Assembly: GCA_949130485.1 (NCBI GenBank)
Contig: OX422202.1
Coordinates: forward strand, 3,085,004 to 3,149,003
DNA from: Agelas oroides
Taxonomy: Eukaryota > Porifera > Demospongiae > Agelasida > Agelasidae
DNA length: 64,000 nt
Reading direction: 5' to 3'
The notes under the pieces are model-generated. The model was given only the letters and a program-made list of their open reading frames with translations. It did not search any database and had not been told where the DNA came from. This document shows, one piece after another, positions 43,120 through 58,700 of this stretch. Every line of letters begins with the position of its first letter. Position 1 is the stretch's first letter. The position numbers and the translations under genes are program-made.

Positions 43120-46100
43120 AATGGCTTGCGATACGAAGGTTGAGACAGTTTCTGCAAGCCTGGATAGCCGACAGTGTTTTATAGACCGTCTGACTCTGAC
43201 GTCATGCACTGATGCGTGGGGCAACAAAATTTCCCAAAGGGGTAACGGCGGCATGCTAGTACTTTCAAGTCGGCTTCCTGGGAGTCAGCGTATCCGGCGG
43301 ATACATCCCAGGATATTCCGAAGATATGTTTGTGTAGGCTGTAAAGGCCGTTACATGTTTACCACCACCACTACCACCATCGCCGCCGCCGCCACTACCA
43401 CCACCGCCACCGCCTCTGCCACCACCACCGCCACCGCCTCTGCCACCACCACCGCCTCCGCCACCACCACAACCTCAACCAACAACAACCACAAAGAAAA
43501 ACCCAACCAAACAAACAAACAAAAAAAAAGAGCAATTTCATGCAATACAAAATCATAATTCAAGTATAGGTACCACACATCCTAGGATTGCAGCATAGCG
43601 TACACTGCATGAGTATATAGCTAATTGAGTGCATTGCCAAGGATAAAGTTGGGGGAAACGTGCTGCAGACTTGGATGCATGTACAATGCAGACCCAGATG
43701 CATGTATGACCAGTGCATCCTGTTGCATAGCACAAACATCCATTTCAGCACAAACATCCATTTCACAAGCCCATGCAGGACCCTTTGTAGCATATCAACT
43801 TCCTGCTCTTCAGGATATACGTATAGCTACTAGCTACAGGTATGGGGCTTAACACTGCGTAGGGCTTACATCCTGCATGAGCATGGCTTTGGACTCCCCA
43901 CTTGGGAACATCCTGTTTTGCAGGATATATGTTGCTAGTTATACCTGGTCAAATACCTACCTGGTAGGAAGCTAGCTAGGCACTACATGTATGGAATAAC
44001 TGGGGTATATAACTGTTATATTTCCTTTCCTGAGGGCTAATATGGCTCATAATTTCCTCTCTAGCCTTGTTCCCAGGCCACTTCCTGATTTTATCTTGCA
44101 TAGCTGTGAGATAAAATCTGGGAGTACGATGGCCTGGGAACGAGGCTATTTCCTCTCCGCGTAGTTACCAGGTATTTTTGTTTACAGTGCACTGCACTGC
44201 CACACTGCAGTTTAGCTATGTTATGCACAGCTGTGTATAAATATTGTTGGTATCATGTCAAGTTACTGTAAACACTTGCACATGTGGAGATGTGTTTACA
44301 ATTATAACAACAAAAGATCAATCAGGTGGGACAGGAAATAGGTATATAGGTAGCACAGGTTACCAGGATACCTTTTATACTTCTTGGCACTGTGCTGTAG
44401 CTATAAATCCTGTAGATACCTGTGCATTTTGTGTTACCTATTTTTTTACTACTTTGTTGCATGAACTTCCTGCTTAACTTTATAGGGAACATTTAAAAAA
44501 TTCCTGTGGTATATGAAACAGAATCTACGACTCCTGTGGGTTTATGGAAACCTGTTACTGTAGAAACAAGGGTGAAGTGGAATACATTACGTTCATAATC
44601 CTCTTTACATTGATAGGCACAGGAGCAAATTGGTTGTATTACTGATGCACGCAAACAATATCAAGTATCATCATAATTCAAGTGCCTGGAAATTACACAG
44701 GGAGTTATAGCCACAGAAAGAATAACAAAAAGAGACAAAGTATAGTACATATTATGTGTATAGAGGGATTCTTAGCAGCTGCAAAGAATGACGAGTTAGA
44801 CCAACAATATAGGCAAGAGTGTATCATCCATGCATGAACTATGCCACTGTGCATGGCTGTGAGAAGGCAGATGCCAAACTCTTAACAGCTCCTTGTTGAA
44901 AACAACCACAAAGTGGTACAAGAAATGATATTGCTGCTTTTGGCAAGCAATCACTAAAATAGCATGCATGCATCCTGTTATATATATAGCAAAAGGATGC
45001 ATTTCAAGCATGAAGCCCTCACTATTAAGTTACATGTACTTTGTAACTTCCTGGTTAACTGATTGACCTGGTAAACAGAGAAGTTACTAAGTTATGTGCA
45101 TGCATCCTGTTGTTGTGTTTCAAGTATGAAGCACTACACTTACTTTGTATCATGATCTTCCTGTCTTACAGGATATGGCTACACAGACAATTGCATGGCT
45201 AGTAAACACTGAATCCTGCTGTTTTTGGATATCATGCAGCCTTGTTATACTGAGGCTTCTCCTGTGATAATGAAGATCCATATCTCACAAAAAAAGGGGC
45301 AAGGGGGGTTAACTGTTCCCCATAATAAACTACATGTACAGTGCAAGGTAGATTGATACATATTCATAAAATCTACAATAAATATTCAGTTTCTACATAC
45401 AAAATATACAGATCCACTTGTTGTTATTACATGCCTGGAGTACAATAGTGTTGAGGTAGCTACTGTAACATAAAGAGTATCACCTCTTCCTTTATTGTTC
45501 ATGCCATGCATGCAAGAGTGACTTTCTCAGTTTCTTGATTGCATGGTCAGCAGTTGCGCATCTTACAATTTGCATGTTTGGTTGAGTGCAGAAATGGCGT
45601 GGGGTTACTGGACGACCTCGCTATTTGCCTTGTTCCCAGGCGTTTTCTGACTCCAGTTTTTGCATGCATGCAGTAGTGAAGGCATGGGAATGAGGCCACT
45701 ATGCTATAGTGTTATCAGCTACAGCATGCATGCTCAACTCTGTGAAGAGAAGAAATACACTGCTTTGTTGTTGTCGTACACATGCATGTGCATTCATGCG
45801 GATGAAAACAGACGCTGCTTGCATGTATCACTGCTATTTTTAGAGGAATCACGTGATTATATTATTTACAGTACGTTTGGGAACGCGTAGCCTCGTCAGT
45901 TCCCACATGGCCTCTTTTGTTCTTCGTTTGCGTTCAGTATAATACACGGAAGCGGAATTAAGAGCGGCTCTTGCCTGGAAACGAGGCTAAGCCTATTAAG
46001 GGAAAGGGAATAGCCTCGTTCCCAGGCCCCATGCACCCAGCTTTCCGTCGCTTAGTTTAACAGTAACGGAAAGCTGGGCGGGCCTGGGGACGAGGCTAGG

Positions 46101-46405
46101 AAAGGAACACATTTCCCGGGAAAACAAATCATTTGACTCCAACACAGGAATATTTACGTAAGTTACGTGGCATGCGTCCTACTCTTTGTGTTCACTGCAC
46201 TGGTTTCTGTTGCAAAAACATGCCGGATGGAATATCAACTGCCGGCCTTCTTTACTTAGATGTACTACGCTGCAGCAAAAAGGCTGACTATATGTACCCC
46301 CGGTACAGGTCGATTTAGTGCTCAGGCTGGGCTGAGCATTCTCACAGGCAACCCAGTAAAGCGTGCATGCGATCGAGTTAATACTGTATCAGGGTGTGAA
46401 GTAAG
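43120..46405. promoter_or_regulatory. Shared head-to-head region between tomosyn-B and SNAP-25-like B
   Basis: Near-identical to 18302-21602. Differences include a shorter CCA/CCG tract, two instead of three copies of the CAGCACAAACATCCATTT unit, and a replaced segment near 44410-44480. The right-hand 1 kb next to the SNAP-25-like start is the best preserved, which fits recent duplication. Foldback elements lie at 44063-44147 and 46011-46098. No other gene is recognised. Confidence 0.5.
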
Positions 46406-47883
46406 ATGAGCCTGACGACGAACAGGAGCGACGAACTGGACCAGATCGACGTCACAATTCAGTCCTTAGCGGCCACCAGGCGGATCCTTAATAATGTTAT
46501 GGTCGCGAAAGAACCCGGAGGTGAACATGAACAGGAACTCGACGAAATCAACGTAGACCTAGACCATAAATATAGGAACAAGAACATGACAGAATTGGAT
46601 ACTGAATGGTGTGGCTGCTGTATTAGTCTATTTGGTGATACTCGAAAAAGCCAGAAATGGAAAGACGACACTGGCTCACAGGAGGAGGAAATAGTGACTA
46701 CGCAACCGACCCCTGCTAGTAGTGCGTGGGGTGGGCAGGCCCAGGGTGCGTTAATCAAGAATGAGCTCGAGGACGAAATGGAAGTTAATCTACAGTGAGT
46801 TATCGTTGTGTCATGTGAGACTCAAAGGCGGACTTCGATTCGGGAGGAGGGAGGGCAGGTAGGCTGCCAATGATAGCAAACAACGCCGAAAGTATTAGAG
46901 GTGACATATCGTCGACTTTCGAGCACCATTCTTGGGTGCTGTGATGAGGATCCAACGGGGTCTCAAAGGCAACATTTATTCGGAGCTTCCGCGCTTCGCG
47001 AGAGATGACCGAAGATCAGCCCCCAGGTTTACGGTGGGGGCCCTATTTTACCGGAGGATTAGGGCCGGGGTGTCCAATGTCATGGGGGGGGGGGGGGGGG
47101 GGGGGGGGCATTTTACCGTGACACCGGGCTACCAGTCTTGGAGCTTTGATGTTTGACGACTCGTCAACGTTCGAGTACCAATCCTGGTCACTGGCGATTC
47201 TAGGATGAATAAGCCGTGGGTGGGGAGCGGGGTTGCATGCGTGAAATGTGAAAAAGTACGTTGCTGCGCGCGCGTTAGCATGCGGCGCACAACGCTTTAC
47301 ATAGAGACTCTATTAGAGAGACCGATAGCAACTTTTGAGTCACCTACCTATTGCAGGCACTCATTCATTGATTATCAGCAATTTACAATTTTCATGATTG
47401 CATGGATCTATGTTGCATGCAATTGGTCACTCTCACTTTTTACAAAGGCACGAGTTAATCTCTTCCAAGCGCAAATGTGCAGTTTATACACTCAGTCGTT
47501 TTTTAAATTTGCACAAGAAATTACCAGTAGCTACATGTGTCTCTGTAGTTGGCTACATAGAGTCTATGTGTAACTGTATACAAAGGCATCGCATAGTGAA
47601 CATGTGTACAGTATAGGCATGCACGTAGAAATGGTAGCACATTGAACTTCCAAACCTGATCTGAATGATTATATGGAGTCTCATTGCAGACATGATGTAG
47701 TTGATTTGGCTCACCTCACTTTGCTAACCATGACTTGTGTATAAAGGTCAGAGGGTCAGCCAACACCTAATAAGGTATAGAAATACATTTACTGATCACC
47801 TTCTAACCCATAGGGCAATATCTGATGTGTTGACTAAAATGGTGGGAATTGCAAAAGACATGGGAAACGAGCTGGACAGATAG
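46406..47883 (+). CDS. SNAP25: SNAP-25-like Q-SNARE, copy B (152 aa)
   Basis: Exon 1 is 46406-46794 and exon 2 is 47814-47883. I see no difference from copy A in either exon, including the in-frame TAG at 47881-47883 and the short Qb motif. Intron 1 differs from A mainly in the length of a poly-G run (25 against 21). Because non-coding DNA nearby is equally identical, this identity reflects recent duplication and says nothing about selection. An AATAAA lies about 1.4 kb downstream at 49314-49319, before the tomosyn-C 3' end. Confidence 0.8.
47084..47108 (+). repeat. Poly-G run in SNAP-25-like B intron 1
   Basis: 25 G, an expanded counterpart of 22281-22301. Confidence 0.9.
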
Positions 47884-49723
47884 AATGAAGTACATTACAA
47901 CAAGCAAGCAGAGGTCCAACATTACCCAGTCATGCAGCTTTTATACTGACGACCACAAGTTCACCTCATATTATTATATAAGGTCATTCTTTATGTATTA
48001 TGTGATATGTAGTTACAGTGATCTATGCTGTCTATGTCTTATATTGTACCATGTGGGTTCTTCATACCTATGTTTCTTGCTCATGCACAGTAACATACAC
48101 TGTTTGTTCAGGAGCCATGAGAGTCATCATAGCCCGATTCCCAGGCTCCTCCACGGCTTTTATATATATATATATATATATTATGCAACCAAAACTTGGG
48201 AGGAGCCTGGGAATGAGGCTATAAGTCGTTATTGGTAGACGGTAATGCATAAACAGTCCTACTTTCTGTTTTTCCTAGCAGAATTTGACTTTATAAAGTG
48301 GTATAGATATAGCTAGCCTTGGATGCAGGCTTTCCATTCTGGATTTTGTCCTGCAGCATTGATGGTGAGATACGTAGGCCTTGGTTAGCACTGGCCAAGT
48401 GAGCTATAATATTTGCCTCACCTTGACAATGTAGGAAGTTCCATTTTCTGGGTTTTGCATTCACTGCTTGAGAATCCAATGTCATTAAACAGTGGGGGTA
48501 TATGGTTTAGAGTTATGATTTTGCACAAAATGGCTGAAAAAGTGAAAAAGCAGTTTTTGAGTGCCATGCAGACATCAGTAGAAGTGGAGATGTGGACAAT
48601 GGTGTTGCCTAGGTAACAGGATATTAGACATAATATATGTATATCTATTTTTATCCTTGAGTTGTAGCCCTTCTGGCATGGATAGATCGAGTTCAGGCTA
48701 CTTCCACACAATGAATGATGCACTCTAGCACTGACTAGCAGTATTGCATCTCAATTTAATGTGTACTCACTGCCAAACACTAGCTGGGGCCTTACTCTAT
48801 CAAATGTCTCACAACTAGATGGACTAACTCTATAGCTGTCAATCTACTTGGAAAGGCAGGTCTTAGGTAATAATAAGTCACTCTGCTGTGCAGGACACAT
48901 TTAGGCCAATATGTAGCAAGCCTCATCAGCTGCTATAATAAAGTGATTGGTCATAGGATATACCTTACGTTAATAATGTATGACTTAAATTATAGCTTCT
49001 GGAAGTGTTGGTCATAGGATACTTTATATTAATAATGTACGACTTAAATTATAGCTTCTGGAAGTGTGTATATAGCTAACCCTAGAAATGATCAAGTCAC
49101 CATATTTGCAGCTGAATGCATGCAATTACACAACAGTCTCATATCCACAAGAAGTCTGGTAACTATAACATTAAAATAGCCAGCCAATTAGTGTGTCTTG
49201 ATCAGCCTACTGCAGTTCTGAGCACTTCATTAATTAAGGTTTACATGACTGTGTGTACTGGCAGTCCTTCGTAAGCTTGTGTTGTAATGCTATACTAGCA
49301 GGACTTGAAAGCAAATAAAATCACTGACATCATGTGTTTATCCTGCTGTTTCATGCATTTAATTCTACATAGCTTGAAGCCCTTGCAGACAAATGGATAA
49401 ACATCCTTTCACATGACTTTACTGTCTTGGATGCAAACCCTATAACAATACAATTACTTGCACTTGTATGCAAGTGAAGGCTATTTGTAAGGGCATAGAA
49501 ATGCAAACCCTGATCAAAATTAAGACTCACATACTCAGGAGTTCTTTTTTACCCAACAATTCCTATCCTGTCAGTGTGCATCTCCCTTGTAATCTGTCAA
49601 TACACAGACCAGAAACATTATGGGCTATATACCTATGAATACCTATTTACATAATACTCGTTATAAATGTAAGGTGGAGGTACAAAAGGGTACAAAATAT
49701 ATTAAATAAACTTGGTTATGTAG

Positions 49724-52700
49724 TCATGCTTTATTCTTTGGCCTAATGTCATCAAATTCTTGAGCATGAATTGCAAGTTTTGTTGTAGATTTAACTGCCT
49801 CCTTCATCTTCTTCTCCCGTTCTTCGGCCTGCTGTTATGAGAAGTGAACATGTTAATGAAATGATACACATGTCTAAAAATGGATTACTCACCATTACTT
49901 CTGAGTTAGCAATTCATATCCTAAAAGTTTTATTTATGTGTTAGGGGCACCACTTACAAATATGCACTCAGATTAGAATCTAATGTCCATGGCTTTTTCT
50001 TAAATGGCCAAGTCCAAATAAAGAGTGAAATAACTGTGACTTTTGACTCAGCACCAAGTTAGTTCTTACCCACATATTTAGATGAATGGCCAGGAAACAT
50101 GCAAGGCTTAGTTCCACCCAAGAAGGCTATTTAGTAAGTGTGACCAGCACTGATAAAAGCACCAAAATAAAAATTATTAATGAAAGCTTTGATCTTTTCA
50201 CAGTAGTTACTTGTTCTCAATAATGTAATTGGAAAGGGATTGAGCAATGAATAAATGTATGTAAAAGCTGTAAACTGAGCAAGAAATCAAGTTTTCTGGC
50301 CATAGGGCTTCACTAGCAATACATATCGTTGTAGAAAGGGAATTTTCATTTCAACCAGCCATTTGGTATCTGAGTTTCAGCTCAGTAAACATATTTGAGG
50401 CCCCATCTCCTGGTCATATCCCAGTACAGCTGATGAGGCCTGGTATTGGCCAAAATGGGTCCTCACAGTGCTAGTGGGTGACTTTGCCTAGTTTTTAGGG
50501 AGATTTAGTTCACTGATTGTTCATGCAGGTGCAGTTAAGTCTGTGAACAAGTCAGACATTTACCCATCTGCATCATAAGCAAGCAGTCTGGCATTTGTAA
50601 TGCAAATCAGTGATAATGTTTTTGAGACAGATGATTGAGTAATGGTTCTTGGTATAGGATATCATGAAATGTGCTGAATCAGCACCAACATGTTGCAGAT
50701 TTAATTAACTGTCCATATATGTAGTATGCACGTTCACTCACTTGTCACTCAGATCTGATAACAGTTTCTTTTGACTTTCGAAAAATGTTGATTGTTACTG
50801 GTATACAGTCAAACCTCCAAACAAAGGACACTTTGTTTGGAGGTTTGAGAGATTGATGATGAGGTTTGAGAATACATAAATAACCGCCTCTCGGAGGTTA
50901 TTTATGTATTAGTACTATAGTAATTTCAATCCGTAACACAGCATTTGACCGCTGTAGAGAGGTTGTCCGCTTCTCGGATGGGTCCATTATGGGAGGTTTG
51001 ACTGTATTGACAATTAAATTATCCAACAGCATGAGAAGATGGACTGTTACTATAGCAACATAAATTCTCTACTGCAGACATACCTTTATCAGCTTTGGAT
51101 ATGGTTCACAGATTCCAGGTTTACTTGGTGTCCCAGGAGTAGAAGCCAGTGACTCCCTCTCTACCACACTTATACGGGGACGACCTGCATCTTTACCAAC
51201 TGAACAAAGTGAAAATACTTCATTATCTTGTAATTTAGGTATGCATAATATTAATGCTCAGTAGAGGTAGCTCCATAATTGAATTGCACAGGTAGTATTA
51301 AAATAGTGTACTGTAAATATAGGCTATGCATGTGTAGTTGTTACATATTGCGTACTGTAAATGTAGGCTCTACATGATTGTGTTGTTGTTATAGTGTCAA
51401 CACTGCTAGTCTGTTGGCAAAATAATTTTGACCATGATTTGAAATACGTCTGAAAGCATAGGATAAATTTCTTAAGACACTAGGTTTCCAGCCACTAGAA
51501 ATTGAACAGTGGATGCTAAATCATGGTGTCATATATGCTCTCCTGTGGCTTATAACATATAAATGTAATTGCCGAGTGCCTTAGTTGCCGAGCGCCTTAG
51601 TGCGAGGCTACTAATCGTGCAGTGTAGTCAGTTCGTGTTTGTATGTATGTATGTATGTATATATATCCGTCACACTTTAATTGCATGGGCGTGGTCTCTG
51701 TGGTCTCGTCCCCAGACTACTAGCCACGTGGTATACTGGTCCGACCAGGAGTCGATCGACGTGTGAAAAAGATCGTGCGAGAGCCGGAATGGAGCAGGGG
51801 CTACGTGGTACTGGTCCGACCAGGAGGCGATTGACGTGTGAAAAAAATTGTGCGAGAGCCGGAGCAGGAGCAGTCCAAGCATGATCGTGCTAGAGAGCGA
51901 AAACGGAAACAAAGGGACACTGCATCAGAATAGAGTAAGGCAAAGGAGAAAGAGTTTGACAGATTGAGGAAGAAGCGATGTATACAGGGAGAGTCTAAAT
52001 GAGACAGGTAGGACAAACGTTAGACTCGCACGACACTTTGCTCACTCTTCCGACAACCGCTTTGCCATCTTCACCGCTATACCTCGTCCCCAGCACCTAG
52101 CACCTACACGCTACATGTGGGTACTTGCATATTTCTGGATATTCTTCTGCGCGAGGCATACTCTGCACATGTGTATTCCTAGTATAATATTAGAGTCTAG
52201 GTCATTGTATCATGTTACCTAAACAACATCAAACGATTTCTAAGCAACAAGTTGGGCCCAGTGGAAAGTGAGCTCTCAAGTTCAAATGCAGCATGAATAC
52301 CAAAACGCTGCTAGTGAGGTGCAGCATGAACTAGCACATGACTAAAGGATTGTGTGAACAATCCCACAAAGAAAAATAGTCCTGACTATCACAATAAGAA
52401 GCAGCACCCATGGCAAGTACCTCATAACCGTGACATACAAGTATCTATGTATGTATTCTCCAGTATCAGGACTTAAACACTTAGGTCTATGTATTGATCT
52501 GAGTCAACTTCAGCACAATTGATGCTCTTACATATCCGCTCTCTGTTGACCACTGAGTATTTCCTGCTTTCTTTTCTATTGACAGGCTGGGGATCTTTCA
52601 GATGAATGTACGTGTCTGGAAGGCAAGCAGGGAGATTCAGCCTGCATAGGAGAAGAAAGGAAGTGTGGAAAGTCTCACAGAATATTTTCATAGGCTCATA

Positions 52701-55700
52701 ATGTGTATTGTTGTTTGGGGTCATCATACCTGTCATTTTTGACAAGACTCATCCTTTGGATCTCAGAGGCAGACGACATAAACAAGACCTTCCCATTTCC
52801 TGACACTCCAAATGTACACAACACCCTGGAAAATGTAGTACATATATATGCATCACACACAGTTGTCACGTATACCACAGCTACAAGGTAAACTAAACTA
52901 TTCATATACCTACACCAAACGATGTATTATTGCATTGAGTATTAAGTATTGGATATACTACCTATACGAGGAGTATATTGTGTTTATACTCCGAGTATAG
53001 GTAGTATATCCGATTTTTTACCACATTGAGATGGTAAACAATAAATCAGTTTTGTGTAAACTATTCTGTACATCATGCAAGTTTGTACAGAATAGGTTGT
53101 ACATGCAACAAGGGCTGCACGGACTGATGGATTTGGCGATAAAATATTAGCCTACAGCCTATTGCTCATTCACTTGAAGCGGCATTTAGCAAAGTTCTCT
53201 GTAGAATCTGGAACTGTTGGAGCACTGACTCACAAGAAAGTATCATTGCAGTAATCTGTGGAAACCTGTTGCAATACTGTCTCCTTTGTTATTATTAGAT
53301 CAGCACTTATTTCTCTTCATATCATTGAGATTTTTAGGGTTTATAACTGCCTCTTTAATTTCAGGCATGTTAGGTCTCACTGTAACTTAGACTATGCACT
53401 TGCTGGGCTACTAAGAGAGATTAGAAATGATTATTTGTGTATCCTTTGCTTTGAGTGTTCCAAGTTGGAACAAATTGTATATGTTGGCAGCACCTTCAAA
53501 CTCTACATATAGTATTCTATTGGAATTTCTTGTGCCTATTTGTGTGTGTGTGTATATAACACTAGCCAAGTCTCTATACATGTGTACCTGATATCGCTTA
53601 GAAGCGGGAAGAAGTGATACATAAGAGGCTCAAGGTATGGCAAGCTGTGTACCAGGATGTGTTGGCAGGAGGTCAGGCTCAGCAGGCAGGGGAGGTCTGT
53701 GTGTGGTGTGATCAGATATACATATAATGGTTTATTAGAAATTGCAGTTTGAACACACAAAAAACCTGTAAACTGTATCTGAATACAATGACGATTAACA
53801 TCATTAGTCGAGGTTAATGAGGGGGGCTGACCCAACACGCGCCAGGCGTTAAGCGCATGCGTAGTGCTACAATGTGGCCTCGTGCAAGTTTTTAGCCATT
53901 TCCAGCGAGCACGGTTACTCTCTGCAGCATTTCACTTCTCCCTCCCTTCCCTCCCCTTAAGTTGTTGGCTTATACCACAACTAGTATAATCCTGTCTATT
54001 CCTCTTTCCCTTGCCCATCGCACTGTCGATGTGGCCTCGTATGGGGGTTTACTTCCAGGACAGGCAGGCAGTAAGGGTCGCTGAAAAGGGGGAAGGCCCA
54101 TGCATGCTCCCCTAGCGCGAGGATAGTCAATTGTGTGGGGGTAGGGAGGATGACCCACAAGCATAGGTCTAAAGGCAAAAGAAAAAAGGTCGTCCTCCAC
54201 CAAGCCATTGTGCACATGCCTGTCCATGTGCAACCCCCACACGATGAGTCCATTCCTGTCTTCCTGACCCAACGTTTCTTTTGGAAACTAGGGGTTGAAG
54301 TCACTTGGCGTCAGTACGAGAAACAAGGTGAGCCACCCCTCATTAAACATCACATATTACACTGCATCCATACAAGCAATGATAATTGCATGTACGTGAC
54401 TGTTTGTAATATGCAAGTACATTGTTGTGGCCAGCAAGAGTTACTAAAGGCTTCTGTTGGATGGTTGCTGCTTCACTTGTTATTTGCTGATGCACTGCTT
54501 GCCATAGCCTCACTCTCATCCTGGTCAAATAACTGTAAATAAACTGCTATTCTTAAACTTCTTCTTGCTTGTATGTAGAAGCAGCTGTTTTGTCTGCAGG
54601 TCCTGTTGCTGTCACACACAAGTCAGCAGAAGATTCAAACAGAGCCATTGTTTGTAATACACATGCTTTAGTTGTACTACTAAGACATCCATCCAACCTC
54701 CAACCTATGCTCACACATGTATGACCAGCTACGTGTTGTAGCTTACCTATAGCTAGGGAAACAAAGTATGTAGTAGGAGTCACTAATTTTCTTGTTGTCA
54801 TGACAGTGTACCTCACTCATATTTTGCTAGCTTGTCTTGGTTCTAAGGCTCTATTTTCTTGTAACAAGACAGCCATACACAAGTACCCTAACATGCATGA
54901 TGCAAGAATGTACCCTGGATGTAAGGTAGCATAACTTAGTCCGTAAAAGGAAAGGACAATTTGTTGCCCAAATTATATTTGCCCTAAATAGATAAATGTA
55001 GCATGTGAGACACATGTGCCGAATTACTTACCGAATTTGAATTATAGCAGTGTTTTTTTTTATAGCCCTACAAAGTATACTCTTGCTGGCTCAGTCGTTA
55101 TGCCAAAAGAAAATCTGATTTAACTTTGACATCATTTCCTATCCCCAAAACCTGTCCATGTGGTTGAGAGACTAGCCTCGTTCCCAGGCCCCGCCCAGCT
55201 TTCTGTCGCTTGCAGTACGGACTTTTCGTTCGCACGCGGGGAGAGCCTGGGAACGAGGTTATTGAGAGACTTGTTCAGAAGAGGGAAAGCTGGCCACAAG
55301 AACAAAGATCAGTTATGGATGTAACTTGGCACAGAAGCAAAGAGAGTTGGTTATGGCCTTTGGATGTCTTAGTGAGAACAACCTATGTAGCTGATTTTCA
55401 TGACTACCACTGGAGTGCGCATGGAGAGCTGTAATTTGGGCTTGGAAGATGAGAACAACTTCTTACTTGCAAATGTATGTGAGCAACCACTGCCCAACAG
55501 GTACTCTAAGTTTGGTTAAAAGAGCGTGGTCAGAAAAAATTTCCACACGACATTTATACATGTACATATCTCTGCTGAGTAAGTATGTGTACAAGTGTAC
55601 AAGGGGAAATCACTGATATGTTGTCTTCTGGAGCATTTGTGGCTGAAATCAAGATCTTTCATTTGAACTTGATCACTTGATTGTCCCCTTTCGAAGCTCT

Positions 55701-58700
55701 TGATCAGTTGATTTACAGTGGTTCAGAGGACAAAATGGTAAATGTGCCTCTTTAGTGACATTGATCCCTTGATTTTTTCCATTTGGGAGTCATCTTGATC
55801 CTCGATCAACTCTTAAAAAGGATGTTGTTTGCTTGATTCCATTTCGATCTTGGTCACGAATGCTTCTACAAGTGACATGTAACTGACTACCCCATGTACA
55901 TGTCTTCTGGTATCTTCACTGTTGGCCAGTGCATTTAGCCTTCCCAAATACCCTAGCCTTGTACACAGATTATTTGGAAGGAACAAACACATACAGCCTG
56001 ACAAATTTTGCTGTATTGTAACATTGTAGAGATTAGTATACATGCAATGAAAGATTACACGACTGTGAATTTACCTCCACACTGTTAGCTTTGAGTTATA
56101 GCAAAGGAATACTTTGATGTTGGATTTGATTTTACCGGATCAACATTCAAGCTCTACCCAAGACTCATCTGCATTGCCTAAATTAGCTGTTAGTAATAAT
56201 ACCTACGTAAGTTTACAATTGCTCTTGTCTCCAGAAGCAATTACACAAACAACTTCAAATTTCCTGTGCAGTGGGACCTATTTACAAGTACCGTATTGTC
56301 CTGGGCAAGCGCCCATCCCCGCGCAAGCACCCACCCCCCCAATTTTGACAGTTTGTGGTTTTTTGAGGTCCTCCGTGTAACCACCCACCATGCTAAATTC
56401 TTGTGTAGTGAATCAAGAGTATGTCTGCTGAGCTCACATACGTAGCTGTGATCTTTCTGATGTGCTTCAGGCACCATGACATCCGGCAGCAAAGCTTCAC
56501 ACACATCCATCCATAGCCTCATTCACGTTCCTTGTTTGCAGCATGAGATTCGCGCGTACTGCAAGCGAAGAACATTGCTGAAGCTTGGCAATGAGGCTAC
56601 GGGTTGGTCTGCTTTCTATTCTAGCGCGATACAGCTTTCTCCACTGTCGGGCTGGCCTCGACAAGCACGGGTGAAGCAACGATGCAGGTCGATTCGGGAC
56701 TGGCTGGCAGCTAACTTTGTATCTGGGATGGGCCCTTGCACGGGGATAGTTCAACCATTCAAGCACCTCCTCCGTGCAACCGCCCACCCTCAATTTTTGA
56801 TGCTTGAGCTGCGAGTGCCCATGGGCACTTGCCCGGGACAATACGGTAATCTAAATTCCCAAAGTTAGCCAAATAGAGAGGTCAGAAAAACATTTCCACA
56901 CAGCTTCTGTAACGGCAAACTGAGTGGTCCATTACACCCCATGGAGCTGTTCTGCAGGCTTGAGAACTCTCTGAGGTAGAGATTTATGATAGCTTGTTGT
57001 TGACTGAGAGTTTGATAGCAATGCATAACTCCTACTACCGATAAAACACACCAAGGATGAAAAGCTTATTGAACTATTCGCGCGAAAATAAAATTGTACG
57101 CAACTCTATGACTTCCGGTACTACACGTTGAACTTTTCACATGAAAAAAACATTTTTACGCAACTCTCTGATTTCCGGTTCTGTTGGTGTAATGACTCAT
57201 TCTGCAGATTCTATAGTGTTTCCTCATTATCATATATGCCTGGCAGTGCTAGCACACAATTGATATAGCACATTCCTAAAACTCTCATCGCTAACCATGG
57301 CAGGTGAAGTATTCACTCATGAGAATGGCATTATTCTGGATGGGAGGAGTAACCTTTCCAGCAGGCATAAATCCTGGGAAGCTGAACGACTGCAGAAGAA
57401 AGAGAACACTCAGAATCTCAAGCACAAAGATAAAACCAAGGCTTAGCCTCATACCTAGCTGGCTCATATCCTTTTCTCAGAATAAGCATGGGTATGAGAC
57501 TAACCATTACGTGCAATGTGAACATAATCGCTAAGTCTTCCCTTCTTCCCATAGTGTAAAATTACTACAAAAGAGCAAAAATTGAAGACATAAAATTTTA
57601 GCAGGCTAATCCACAAACATTCATTGGTGTTCATACTCTGAGTACCACCAAGATGCTTTTGAAGTGTTTATACTCACTGACAAGAAGCCTTCCTACTCAA
57701 ACACCTGTCTGCACATGTAGTAAACGTGCACCTGGGTTACCTCAGGTGTTCTATTAGCATAAGTACCTAGGCAACACACATTAGAGCAATGCTCATATCT
57801 CTATTGTAATGTACATAGTGGTAATTTAATGTGCTATTTATTTCTCCCTAGGAGATGGTCTTTCATGTTTGATGAAATACGTTGGTTATACACAAATATA
57901 TAAAAGAGGCACTCAATAAAAGTCTTTTGGAATTAGACACACCCTAGACATTTGTTGTAGTAAATTATAAAATTATGTACAGTGCAATCAAAATCTTTGC
58001 CTGGACAATTCAATTAGGCATCACCAAGCTGTTTGCATGAAATAGGTATATTTACTCATAATTTGCAGCTTCTCAGTAATTTTGGTCCCAAAGGCTCTTT
58101 CCAGTTCTCTACACTCCTTCACCAAGCACAATGCCTCCACATCATCACCCATAGACACCAAAGCTCTGCTACCCACACTCTCTCTCTCTGCAGACACCAA
58201 CCGGTGGAGGAAGCTCTATACAAACTGCTCATGCAGTCCTTGGCATACTGCTTGCTCAGGCTCGCCCCACAATGCCCTGCATTTGTCTAGTTACTCATAA
58301 TTTGAATTAAAATTTTTGCCGGTACACGTTACTGATTTGAAGTGTATACACAAGCCACATGACTCTCTTGTAACCATAACGTGCAACAGTCACTGAGCAC
58401 AAAACAAGATCCTAGATGATTCTGGTACAGTATGTTTGCATAATTTTGACACTTAGAGGCCTTCTATATACTACATGTCCCTCTGTACTAATGTTTAGAC
58501 TATATATTGGTCATCTCAGGCGTGTGTGTGTGACAGATAGAGTTTGAGGAATGCCTCCATTAATACATCTTCATCTTGAAAGCCGTCTATTGAGAAGATT
58601 CTTTAGTAAATCCTTTTAGAAGCAGTGGTGTAGCCAAGGGCGGGCCTGGTTCATCCAGGGCCCATCCTAAGTTACCAATTGCGCATGGCCTCTGTGTACG

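Larger units (their letters stand above)
53697..57295. other. Tomosyn-C intron 23 (3.6 kb)
   Basis: Unrelated to the short intron 23 of A and B. It contains a possible plus-strand exon at 54150-54327, repeated TTGATCACTTGATT-like phrases at 55640-55800, the foldback element at 55173-55260 and the TIR element at 56289-56848. No other gene is seen. Confidence 0.5.
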
